42,994 nt of DNA from Bacteroidales bacterium (lineage in GTDB: Bacteria; Bacteroidota; Bacteroidia; Bacteroidales; UBA3824), in assembly GCA_017535325.1 (NCBI GenBank), contig JAFXUC010000114.1, positions 1-42,994 on the forward strand. The letters are read 5' to 3'. The notes under the pieces are model-generated. The model was not told the origin of the DNA, did not search any database, and was given only the letters and a program-made list of their open reading frames with translations. Position 1 is the first letter of the stretch. Each line of letters begins with the position of its first letter. Below, piece by piece: positions 25,261 to 33,550 of the stretch. Both the position numbers and the translations under genes were made by a program.

Positions 25261-27557
25261 AATTCAAACCCTATCATTAACTGGTCGTCAACCCTCGTGT
25301 CCTGTTTCAAGCCTTTCTGCCAGTCTTCCAAAGTCTTGACGATAACCGACTTCTGCTCCTGAAAACTCAAATCCGAAATTTGGGTAAGCAGTGCTTTAAG
25401 ACGCTTTTGCGAAAATTTCAGGAGTTTTTCACCGCCTTTTCCATCGTCGGCATAACCGAAAACGTCCGTAACGCCGTCGGTAAACATATAAACTTTGTCG
25501 CCTTTTTGATACTTGAAATCATAACCCGTAAAATCCTCGTCCTGACGCTTGTCTCTTCCGATTGACATTCTGTCGGGGAAAAACTCCAAAAGTTTGCCGT
25601 CCCTTATAATCCAAACAGGACGCATCGCACCTGCAATATGGAGCGTGTTTCCCTCTTTTGAGACAGCAACAACAGCCCCGTCTGTACCGTCATAAATATC
25701 CTCGCTTGTAGCAGTAAGAATTTTTTTGCGCAGCGAGTTCAAAACTGCCGCCGCAATGTTTTCCCCTGTAAGTTTTTGCTGCGTATCGTTAAGCGTTGAA
25801 ATGCCGAGCATACTGAGCAGTCCGCCCGGAATACCGTGTCCCGTGCAGTCAAAAACGCCTAAAATCCTGAACTTCTTGGTTTCGCCCATCCAGTAAAAAT
25901 CGCCGGAAACTATTTCCAACGGATTATAAATCAAGAAGTTATCCCTAAACCAAAGGTCAATATCCGACTGCTGAGGCATAGAAGCCGTCGGAATTTGCCC
26001 CGCATATTCTATACTGTGGATAACGGCGAGGTTGGTTGCCGAAATTTCCGCGTTCTGCTCCTTGATTTTTTGGCTTTGAGCCTGAATTTCAGCTGTTTGC
26101 GAAACAATAGTATCCTGAATTTTCGTAAGTTCGGCGTTAACTTTCAAGATTTTCTCGTTTTGTTTTTCAAGAAACTCCCCTATCCTGACCTTTGCTACGT
26201 AATTCTTACGCAAAATCCACATAATCAAAACCAAACCCGTCAAAACCACAGACAAAAACCAAACCTTAATACGCCACTGACCGCGCTGATGAATAAACTC
26301 GTGTTTCATTTTAACGGTCTCGGCTTCAATTTCCCTGTCCCGCTTATAAAAACTCTCTTTGCGCTTGTTGAACTCGCCGCCGGTTGCAAAAGTAATGTTG
26401 AACCTTAATTTGCGGTAGCGCAGATATTTTTCGTTCCAGAGAAAAAGTGTCTTATAATCAGCGAGTTTTTGATAATACAGTTTCTTAACAGAGCCTAAAT
26501 TTTCGTAATAGAGGTTTTCGTATTGCGACAAATCCGACAAAAACAGCGCGGAATACTTGTCAATGATTTTTTTTGCCCCGACAAGGTTGCCGGTAAGGAC
26601 AAACTCCCTGCATTCGTTAAGGTCGTAGACATATTCCTTTACCTTGTTTGACATTTTGGCGATGCAGTTTTTGCTCAACGCCTTGTAAACACGGCTGCTG
26701 TCTATTGCCGCTGAAAATTTTGCGCCGGAAGAAATGTTGGCGGTTTCAAGAAAAAGTTTTTGCAGTTCCAAGGACGACTCGCTGACAACATCAAGAAAGT
26801 TTGACTTTTCTGCCGTTGCAAGACCCTTGCTGTAATACATTTTGGCAGAATCTATAAACGCGACATTTCCCGTGTTGTAATAATCTGAAACCCAAGCATT
26901 TCCCAAATATACAAAGTCAAAAGCCGCTGCCGTTTCGTCCTCGTAACGGGTATCTATTTCGAGTGCTTTTTCGGCATATTCACGCGCCGCCTGCTGAACG
27001 TTGAAACCCGTGTAAGTGTTTGCCATTCCGCGGTATATACGCGCCGCACGCGCCGTGTCGCCGTTTCCGAGAAAAAGTTCCAAGGCAAGGTTGTAATTTT
27101 TTAGTGCGCTTTCGTAATAATTTCTGTTTTCGTCAATTACGGCAAGGCAGTTATAAGAAACCGCCATTTTGGTAGTGTCTTTTACCTCCTGCCAATAAGG
27201 AAGCGCAAGTCTGAAACATATTTCTGCCGAATCGTTTTTGCTCTGCGAATTGTAAATTGCACCTATAAACATATACGCCTCGGCTCTTGCCCTTCTGTTG
27301 TCCAATTTTTCAGCCAAATCCACGGCAAGCGAAGCGTATTTTATGATTGTATCAAAGTTGTAATGATGACGGTAAACCTCGGAATAGAGTCTTAATTTAG
27401 TTGTATCGTATTGAGCCTCATAGACTTGTCCCAACAGTTTTTCCAAGAAAAACTCGTCGCCGACATTAAGTTTCTGTGTTTGGGCAAAGAGTTTTTCCGG
27501 CGGCAAAAGCCACTGCAAAACTATGAGAAAATATATGGCTAAATACTTGAATTTCAT
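25257..27557 (-). CDS. TPR sensor / SpoIIE-type (PP2C) phosphatase, paralogue 3
   Basis: From the ATG at 27557 the protein is 766 residues. An ATG two codons earlier (27563) is equally in frame, but an AAGGAA sequence sits at better spacing from 27557. The plan is signal peptide (about 1-26), TPR region (about 40-400), transmembrane helix (about 429-449), coiled coil and SpoIIE domain. Phosphatase motifs are VSGDFYW, FDCTGHGIPGGLLSMLG, DGTDGAVVAV, AGAMRPVW, FTDGVTDVFG and VDDQLMIG. The DGTDGAVVAV segment differs from DMDMALC/DMSIC in the paralogues but keeps the Asp. It is the promoter-proximal gene of a two-gene operon and diverges from the EF-hand membrane protein. Confidence 0.92.
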   Translation of the reverse strand: MKFKYLAIYFLIVLQWLLPPEKLFAQTQKLNVGDEFFLEKLLGQVYEAQYDTTKLRLYSEVYRHHYNFDTIIKYASLAVDLAEKLDNRRARAEAYMFIGAIYNSQSKNDSAEICFRLALPYWQEVKDTTKMAVSYNCLAVIDENRNYYESALKNYNLALELFLGNGDTARAARIYRGMANTYTGFNVQQAAREYAEKALEIDTRYEDETAAAFDFVYLGNAWVSDYYNTGNVAFIDSAKMYYSKGLATAEKSNFLDVVSESSLELQKLFLETANISSGAKFSAAIDSSRVYKALSKNCIAKMSNKVKEYVYDLNECREFVLTGNLVGAKKIIDKYSALFLSDLSQYENLYYENLGSVKKLYYQKLADYKTLFLWNEKYLRYRKLRFNITFATGGEFNKRKESFYKRDREIEAETVKMKHEFIHQRGQWRIKVWFLSVVLTGLVLIMWILRKNYVAKVRIGEFLEKQNEKILKVNAELTKIQDTIVSQTAEIQAQSQKIKEQNAEISATNLAVIHSIEYAGQIPTASMPQQSDIDLWFRDNFLIYNPLEIVSGDFYWMGETKKFRILGVFDCTGHGIPGGLLSMLGISTLNDTQQKLTGENIAAAVLNSLRKKILTATSEDIYDGTDGAVVAVSKEGNTLHIAGAMRPVWIIRDGKLLEFFPDRMSIGRDKRQDEDFTGYDFKYQKGDKVYMFTDGVTDVFGYADDGKGGEKLLKFSQKRLKALLTQISDLSFQEQKSVIVKTLEDWQKGLKQDTRVDDQLMIGFEL

Positions 27558-27602
27558 AATCATTCCTTATATTAGAGCCGTTTGTAGGCTGATAATTTTC
27601 TG

Positions 27603-27610
27603 CAAATGTA
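27603..27610 (-). promoter_or_regulatory. Bacteroidota -7 element for the two-gene SpoIIE operon
   Basis: The minus strand reads TACATTTG, matching TAnnTTTG, about 46 bases before the start at 27557. It lies within 10 bases of the -33 box of the divergent promoter. Confidence 0.55.
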
Positions 27611-27618
27611 ACTTTTTT

Positions 27619-27650
27619 TTTGCGTTTAATATAATTTTTTCGTAATTTTG
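27619..27650 (+). promoter_or_regulatory. Bacteroidota promoter for the EF-hand membrane protein
   Basis: TTTG at 27619-27622 and TAATTTTG at 27643-27650 are separated by 20 bp, 22 bases before the ATG at 27673. Confidence 0.65.
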
Positions 27651-27672
27651 AGCAATAATTTTTTGAAAAAAT

Positions 27673-29949
27673 ATGGAAAATACAACTAAGTACTCTTGGA
27701 AATTCTCCAAAATAGGAGGAGTTACCCGTGTTAGTATAGAAAACGGCGAAGACATAAAACATCTTCCCGAACTCGACACCAAAATGTGGACTGTACTTTC
27801 ATGTCCGGCCACCGGTCTTGAATTTGACCAAAAAACTCTCAACACCCTTGACATTGACAAGGACGGCAAAATTCGCGTTGACGAAGTTGTAAAGATTTCA
27901 AAATGGCTTTGCAACGTTGTTAAAGACCCCGAACTTTTAGTCAAAGGGCAAAAAACGTTAAAACTGTCTGATATTCGCCAAGATACCGACGAAGGCAAAA
28001 AAATCTTGAAATCGGCACAAGTAATTTTGAAAAATTTGAAGTCCGAAAAAGACGAAATTTCCTCGGAAGAGACCGCCGATATGACAAAAATTTTTGCCGG
28101 AACAGCCTTCAACGGCGACGGCGTTATCACCGCACTTTCTACGGAAGATGCTGCGTTAAAGGCTGTTATCGCGTTAATTGGAGAAAAAATCGGCACCGCA
28201 GACGACCTCAGCGGCGAAAAAGGTGTTAAAGAAGAACAAATCGAAGAATTTTACAAAGAACTTTCTGAATACACCGCATGGAAAAAAGCAGGCGTAGCAA
28301 ACGGAATCCTCTGTTACGGCGACAATACAGCCGCTGCACTTGATAGTTACAAGGCTGTAAAAGAAAAAATCAAAGACTATTTTGTCCGCTGCAAAATGGT
28401 GGCTTTCAACAAGGACACTTTTGCTGCAATGGAAATTCCGGTGGAAGAACTTTCAAAAATCACCTCGGAAAACCTTTCTGAAAAAATAGCCGAACTTGCA
28501 AAATATCCGATAGCAAGAGTTTCTGACAAAAACGTTTTGCCTTTAAACGGAAATATCAACCCCGCTTGGGAAGCCGCTTTCAACAAAATAAAAACCCTAA
28601 TTTTTGATGTTGACTTTAAAGGCAAAAACGAAATCAGCGAAAGCGAATTTAACGCAATTGCCTCAAAATTTGCCGCTTACGAAGATTGGATGTCAAAAAA
28701 AGCGGGCTTAAAAGTTGACGGCACAGATTTAACAGAGGCAGAAAAACTTCTCTCAAACGGCTCAAAAGATGCTCTAAAAGCACTTTTGGAAAAGGATCTT
28801 TCTTTCAAAGAGGAGACAGAGTCCATCATTTCGGTTGACAACCTTTTACACTGCATAGAAAATTTTTACACGTTTTTGAGAAACTTTGTAACATTTTCGG
28901 ACTTTTACACCATAAAGCACGAAAAATTATCTGTTTTTCAGGCCGGTAAACTTTTCATCGACCAAAGGGAATGTGATCTCTGTATCAAGGTCAGCGATAT
29001 GCCGAAACACAACGCAACAGCAAACCAGAGCGCAATGTTTTTGATATATTGCGACTGCACAAACAAAGTTTTGAACCAAACGATGCAAATCTGCGCAGGA
29101 ATCACCGACGGCAGTGTTGACGATATTAAAGCAGGCAAAAATGCCGTTTTCGTAGACCGCGCCGGCAATCTTTGGGACGCAACGGTTACCAAAGTAATTG
29201 AAAATCCGATTTCAATACGCGAGGCATTTTGGGCTCCGTACAAAAAATTTGCAAGTTTTATCGAAGAACAGGTTACAAAATTTGCCGCGTCAAAAGACAA
29301 AGAAATGACCGACAAAGCAACCGCTTCAATTGCCGAAGGCGGAACAAAACTCACTGAAAAGTCAGCGGCGGCAGCAGAGAAAGCAGCCGCAAACGAGGCA
29401 AAAGTTGCCGAGGCAACAATAGCAGAATCAGAATCTAAAAAAGAGGCTTTCGACATCGCTAAATACTGCGGTATTTTTGCCGCAATCGGTATGGCGTTAG
29501 GCTTAATCGGAAGTTTTATAGTAAGCATCGTAACAGGTTTCATCAGCCTGAAATGGTGGCAGATGATTTTGGCAGTTTTGGCGATAATGCTCATAATCTC
29601 AGGACCTTCAATGCTTTTGGCATACTTGAAACTGCGCAGAAGAAATCTTTCGCCGATTCTTAACGCTAACGGCTGGGCTGTCAACGCTCATACATTTGTT
29701 AACATCATGTTCGGCGCAACCTTAACGCACCTTGTTAAATTCCCGCGTATAAAAGTAAAAGACCCGCTCGCAGACAAAGGTTATCCGAAATGGAAAATCG
29801 CACTTTGGATTCTGCTCGCATTGGCTATCATCGGTTTTGTACTTTATTGCAACGGCGGTCTTCACAGATTTGGTCTTGACCCGATTCCGCTACTTGACTT
29901 TACCGACAAAGCCGTAGAAGCAACTCAGGCGGCACCTAATGCCCAATAA
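27673..29949 (+). CDS. EF-hand-containing membrane protein of unknown function
   Basis: The 758-residue protein has no signal peptide. A canonical EF-hand loop lies at 60-71, with D60, D62, D64, G65, K66, I67 and E71 in the expected positions. Degenerate EF-like loops occur near 141-152 (FNGDGVI) and in the FDVDFKGKNEISESEF stretch. The middle (about 200-530) is helical and soluble. An Ala/Glu/Lys-rich helix (about 540-590) leads to two or three transmembrane segments (about 597-650), and a last one lies near 709-729. The membrane part is at the C-terminus, so most of the chain is probably cytoplasmic. Calcium binding is predicted, not shown. I recognise no characterised homologue. uvrA begins 30 bases later. 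Confidence 0.82.
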   Translation: MENTTKYSWKFSKIGGVTRVSIENGEDIKHLPELDTKMWTVLSCPATGLEFDQKTLNTLDIDKDGKIRVDEVVKISKWLCNVVKDPELLVKGQKTLKLSDIRQDTDEGKKILKSAQVILKNLKSEKDEISSEETADMTKIFAGTAFNGDGVITALSTEDAALKAVIALIGEKIGTADDLSGEKGVKEEQIEEFYKELSEYTAWKKAGVANGILCYGDNTAAALDSYKAVKEKIKDYFVRCKMVAFNKDTFAAMEIPVEELSKITSENLSEKIAELAKYPIARVSDKNVLPLNGNINPAWEAAFNKIKTLIFDVDFKGKNEISESEFNAIASKFAAYEDWMSKKAGLKVDGTDLTEAEKLLSNGSKDALKALLEKDLSFKEETESIISVDNLLHCIENFYTFLRNFVTFSDFYTIKHEKLSVFQAGKLFIDQRECDLCIKVSDMPKHNATANQSAMFLIYCDCTNKVLNQTMQICAGITDGSVDDIKAGKNAVFVDRAGNLWDATVTKVIENPISIREAFWAPYKKFASFIEEQVTKFAASKDKEMTDKATASIAEGGTKLTEKSAAAAEKAAANEAKVAEATIAESESKKEAFDIAKYCGIFAAIGMALGLIGSFIVSIVTGFISLKWWQMILAVLAIMLIISGPSMLLAYLKLRRRNLSPILNANGWAVNAHTFVNIMFGATLTHLVKFPRIKVKDPLADKGYPKWKIALWILLALAIIGFVLYCNGGLHRFGLDPIPLLDFTDKAVEATQAAPNAQ

Positions 29950-29979
29950 CCCCAAAAAACGTCAAACAAAAAAGACATT

Positions 29980-32805
29980 TTGAAAACTATTGATTTTGAT
30001 TCCTTTAAGGATAGCATTATAATAAAAGGCGCGAGACAGCACAATTTGAAAAACGTCTCAATAGCCATACCGAGAAACAAGTTCATAGTTGTAACAGGGC
30101 TTAGCGGCTCGGGAAAATCCACTCTCGCTTTCGACACGCTTTACGCCGAAGGGCAAAGGCGCTATGTCGAAAGCCTTTCTGCGTATGCGCGTCAGTTTAT
30201 GGGAAAAATCTCAAAACCCGAAGTCGATTACATAAAAGGCATTCCGCCCGCTATCGCAATCGAACAAAAGGTTACAACAAAAAACACACGCAGCACTGTC
30301 GGGACGTCAACCGAAATTTACGACTACATGAAACTTCTTTTTGCAAGGATAGGCAAAACGATTTCGCCCGTTTCAGGCAAAGAAGTAAAGGCTCATTCGG
30401 TGGACGATGTGGTGAATTTTATCACCTCTTTTGAGGACGGACACAAATTCACGCTACTCTCTCCTATTGCACTGCCGGAAGGAAGAACGCTGAAAAAACA
30501 TCTTGAAATTCTTGATTCCCAAGGTATTTCCCGTGTTGTTAAAAACGGTGAAATCATAGAAATTGCCGATTTGAAGTTGAAAGAAACCGACAAAAAAACT
30601 GTTGGACTTTACCTTTTAATCGACCGTTTCAAAGCCTCAAAAATGGCTGACGCAATGTCCAGAATGTCTGACAGTATTCAAACCGCTTTTTACGAAGGCG
30701 GCGGCGACTGCATTTTGGAATACGAAGACCAAAACGGTGAAAAACAAGAAGCAAAATTTTGCACAAGGTTTGAGGCTGACGGAATAAAATTTGAAGTGCC
30801 GAGCGTTTACACTTTTACATTCAACAATCCCTTAGGGGCGTGTCCCGAATGTAACGGCTTAGGCAAAGTAATCGGCATTGACGAAGACTTAGTAATCCCT
30901 AACAAAGGGCTTTCAGTCTACGAAGATGCCGTAAAATGCTGGTCAGGAATAAAAATGTCGCTTTGGAAAGACGAGTTTTGCAAAAGTGCAGCAAAATACA
31001 AGTTTCCGATTCACCGCCCTTACAACAAACTCTCCGACGAAGAAAAAGACCTTCTTTGGCATGGTGCAAAAGGATTGCACGGCATCGATGAGTTTTTTCA
31101 AATGGTTGAAAAAGAGAGTTATAAAATTCAATACAGAGTCTTAATGTCGCGTTACAGAGGGCAAACCGTGTGTCCGAAATGCAAAGGTTCAAGACTAAAA
31201 CCTGAGTCTCTTTACGTACAAGTCGGCGGCAAAAACATAGCCGAACTCGTAAAAATGCCGGTCAGCGAAATTGCTGATTTTTTTGCAACGCTAAAACTCA
31301 GCGACACAGAAGAACAAATCGCCGAAAGAATTTTAAAAGAAATCATTTCGCGTTTGAACTTTTTGATAGAAGTCGGTTTGGAGTATCTTACTTTGGACAG
31401 ACTTTCGTCAACGCTTTCGGGCGGCGAATCGCAAAGGATAAATCTTGCAACAAGTCTCGGCTCGTCTCTGACAGGTTCGCTCTACATTCTTGACGAACCG
31501 TCAATAGGACTGCATCCGAGAGATACTCAGCGGCTTATCAACGTCTTGAAAAAACTCCGCGACCTCGGCAACACTGTCGTTGTAGTAGAGCATGACGAAG
31601 AAATAATCCGTGCCGCCGACCAGATTATCGACATGGGCCCGGAAGCGGGTGTTTTCGGCGGAGAAATCATGTTTCAAGGCACTATAAATGAGATGAATGC
31701 CGAAGTAAGAAGTATAACGGCGGATTATCTCTTGGGCATGAAAAGCATCGCAATCCCAAAACGCCGCCCTTGGAACGAAAAGTCAGGCGCAGGAATCGTT
31801 ATCAACGGCGCGAGAATGAACAACTTAAAAGACGTTACGGTAAAAATTCCGCTCTACTTGATGACCGTTATCACGGGCGTTTCGGGTTCGGGCAAGTCAT
31901 CGCTAATAAAAGGTATTCTGTATCCGGCACTCGCGCAGACTCTGAGCGAAACAGCCTTAAAACCCGGCGATTTTGACGGTTTGACCGGCGACATAAACCT
32001 GCTAAACAGTGTTGAAATCGTTGACCAAAACCCCGTTTCTGGTTCGTCAAGGAGCAATCCCGTAAGTTACATCAAGGTCTATGACGACATAAGAAAACTC
32101 TTTGCAGAACAGCAACTTAGCAAGCAAATGGGTTATACACCCGGATATTTCTCGTTTAATACCGAAGGCGGACGTTGCGAGGAATGTCAAGGCGACGGCG
32201 TTATAAAAGTTGAAATGCAGTTTATGGCAGACGTTACTCTTGTGTGCGAAAGTTGCGGCGGCAAACGTTTCAAAGAAGAAACCTTGGAAGTAAAATACAG
32301 GGGCAGCAACATTTTTGAGGTTTTGGAGATGTCTGTTGACGAGGCAGTTTCGTTTTTCGGTGAAGACAGCGCAAAACTTCCGCAAAAAATCGCCACAAAA
32401 CTAAAAGTGCTTCAAGACGTAGGTTTGGGCTACATAAAACTCGGTCAACCCTCGTCAACGCTTTCGGGCGGTGAAAACCAAAGAATAAAACTTGCATCGT
32501 TTCTTATGGCAGAAAAAAAGGATACGCATACAGTTTTCATTTTTGACGAGCCGACAACAGGATTGCATTTTCACGATGTCAACAAACTCTTAAAAGCCAT
32601 TAACTCTCTGATTGACAGAGGAAACACCGCTATAATCATAGAGCATGACCCTGACGTAATAAAATGCGCAGACTATATAATCGACCTCGGAAAAGAAGGC
32701 GGAAAAAACGGCGGCGAAATCATTTTTACCGGCACGCCGGAAAACCTTGTAAAATGCAAAGACTCTTACACCGGAAAATATTTGAAACAAATGAAAAAAA
32801 TATAA
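29980..32805 (+). CDS. uvrA: Excinuclease ABC subunit A
   Basis: UvrA is the DNA-damage recognition ATPase of nucleotide excision repair. The 941-residue protein has the usual two ABC ATPase halves: Walker A GLSGSGKST near 43-51 and GVSGSGKSS near 634-642, with signature motifs TLSGGESQRI and TLSGGENQRI. It has zinc-finger cysteine pairs CPECNGLG/CPKCKGSR and CEECQGDG/CESCGGKR, the VEQKVTTKNTRSTVGT segment and the EPSIGLHPRD and EPTTGLHFHD Walker B regions. No ATG precedes the conserved GARQHNLKNV start, so the TTG at 29980 is the likely start. It follows the EF-hand gene by 30 bases and may share its transcript. Confidence 0.96.
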   Translation: MKTIDFDSFKDSIIIKGARQHNLKNVSIAIPRNKFIVVTGLSGSGKSTLAFDTLYAEGQRRYVESLSAYARQFMGKISKPEVDYIKGIPPAIAIEQKVTTKNTRSTVGTSTEIYDYMKLLFARIGKTISPVSGKEVKAHSVDDVVNFITSFEDGHKFTLLSPIALPEGRTLKKHLEILDSQGISRVVKNGEIIEIADLKLKETDKKTVGLYLLIDRFKASKMADAMSRMSDSIQTAFYEGGGDCILEYEDQNGEKQEAKFCTRFEADGIKFEVPSVYTFTFNNPLGACPECNGLGKVIGIDEDLVIPNKGLSVYEDAVKCWSGIKMSLWKDEFCKSAAKYKFPIHRPYNKLSDEEKDLLWHGAKGLHGIDEFFQMVEKESYKIQYRVLMSRYRGQTVCPKCKGSRLKPESLYVQVGGKNIAELVKMPVSEIADFFATLKLSDTEEQIAERILKEIISRLNFLIEVGLEYLTLDRLSSTLSGGESQRINLATSLGSSLTGSLYILDEPSIGLHPRDTQRLINVLKKLRDLGNTVVVVEHDEEIIRAADQIIDMGPEAGVFGGEIMFQGTINEMNAEVRSITADYLLGMKSIAIPKRRPWNEKSGAGIVINGARMNNLKDVTVKIPLYLMTVITGVSGSGKSSLIKGILYPALAQTLSETALKPGDFDGLTGDINLLNSVEIVDQNPVSGSSRSNPVSYIKVYDDIRKLFAEQQLSKQMGYTPGYFSFNTEGGRCEECQGDGVIKVEMQFMADVTLVCESCGGKRFKEETLEVKYRGSNIFEVLEMSVDEAVSFFGEDSAKLPQKIATKLKVLQDVGLGYIKLGQPSSTLSGGENQRIKLASFLMAEKKDTHTVFIFDEPTTGLHFHDVNKLLKAINSLIDRGNTAIIIEHDPDVIKCADYIIDLGKEGGKNGGEIIFTGTPENLVKCKDSYTGKYLKQMKKI

Positions 32806-32895
32806 AAAAAAATTTGGTATTTTGAAAAAAAGTGCCTAATTTGCCGCCATAATTAATTATATTTTACTAACTAAAATTTTTTAACACTAATAATT

Positions 32896-33504
32896 ATGGA
32901 AGGATTAAAAGTAGACGGAAGAATGAAAGTAAAAACTTTGAAGGAAAACTTCAAAAAAACTTTCGGTTATACTTTAAGAGTTTACAACACTCAAAATCAT
33001 TTTGTTGACGAAGAATTGCTGCTTGCTGACGTTCGTCAGGACGACAGCGTAAAAACCGGTGAATTTTCGATTGACCCCGAATGGACAATTGATGAGTTTG
33101 AAAAAAACTTCAAAGATGCTTTTGCAATCAAGGTTCAAGTTGCCACACAAGACGATTCGGCTTTGGCAGAAAACAATTTGAAAGTGGTTTCTGGCAAATC
33201 TCTGAAAGTGGACGGCAGAATGAAAGTTAAAACCCTGAAAGAGGATTTCAAAAACACTTACGGTTTCTGTCTGAGGGTTTACAACACTCAAAATCACTTT
33301 GTTGACGACGAACTGTTGCTCGCTAACGTGCGTCAAGATGCCGAGGCTGCAAAAAGCGGTGAAACCGCCATCGACCCGACTTGGACAATTGACGAGTTTG
33401 AAAAGAATTTTATGTCAAACTACGGAATCAAAGTTCAGGTATACACTCCCGATGATTCCAAACTTGCAGACAACAACATAAAATTGTTTTGGGGCAATAA
33501 CTAA
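32896..33504 (+). CDS. Protein built of four related ~50-residue repeats, unknown function
   Basis: The 202-residue protein is a tandem duplication: residues 4-100 and 103-200 are nearly identical (both contain KVDGRMKVKTLKE, LRVYNTQNHFVD and TIDEFEKNF). Within each half the two parts are also alike: VKTLKENFKKTFGYTLRVY resembles TIDEFEKNFKDAFAIKVQV. So there are four copies of a helix-strand unit followed by an acidic loop such as DDSALAENN. It has no signal peptide and is acidic. It resembles short Bacteroidota proteins of about 100 residues that have one such pair; here the pair is doubled. Function unknown. A bidirectional terminator follows. Confidence 0.85.
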   Translation: MEGLKVDGRMKVKTLKENFKKTFGYTLRVYNTQNHFVDEELLLADVRQDDSVKTGEFSIDPEWTIDEFEKNFKDAFAIKVQVATQDDSALAENNLKVVSGKSLKVDGRMKVKTLKEDFKNTYGFCLRVYNTQNHFVDDELLLANVRQDAEAAKSGETAIDPTWTIDEFEKNFMSNYGIKVQVYTPDDSKLADNNIKLFWGNN

Positions 33505-33511
33505 TAAAAAT

Positions 33512-33546
33512 AAAAAATCCGGCATTTTTTAGTGCCGGATTTTTTT
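33512..33546. terminator. Bidirectional terminator between convergent genes
   Basis: AAAAAATCCGGCA (33512-33524) pairs perfectly with TGCCGGATTTTTT (33533-33545). The stem ends in A and T runs, so it terminates both the repeat-protein gene (plus) and the ornithine-decarboxylase-like gene (minus). Confidence 0.9.
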
Positions 33547-33550
33547 GTGC

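Noticed and set aside
27567..28196. 209-codon minus-strand frame
   Set aside because: It overlaps the promoter region and the start of the EF-hand gene and has no recognisable domain.
28938..29684. 248-codon minus-strand frame
   Set aside because: It lies opposite the EF-hand membrane protein gene; the low-complexity Ala/Ser product is a shadow of the Ala/Glu/Lys-rich helix.
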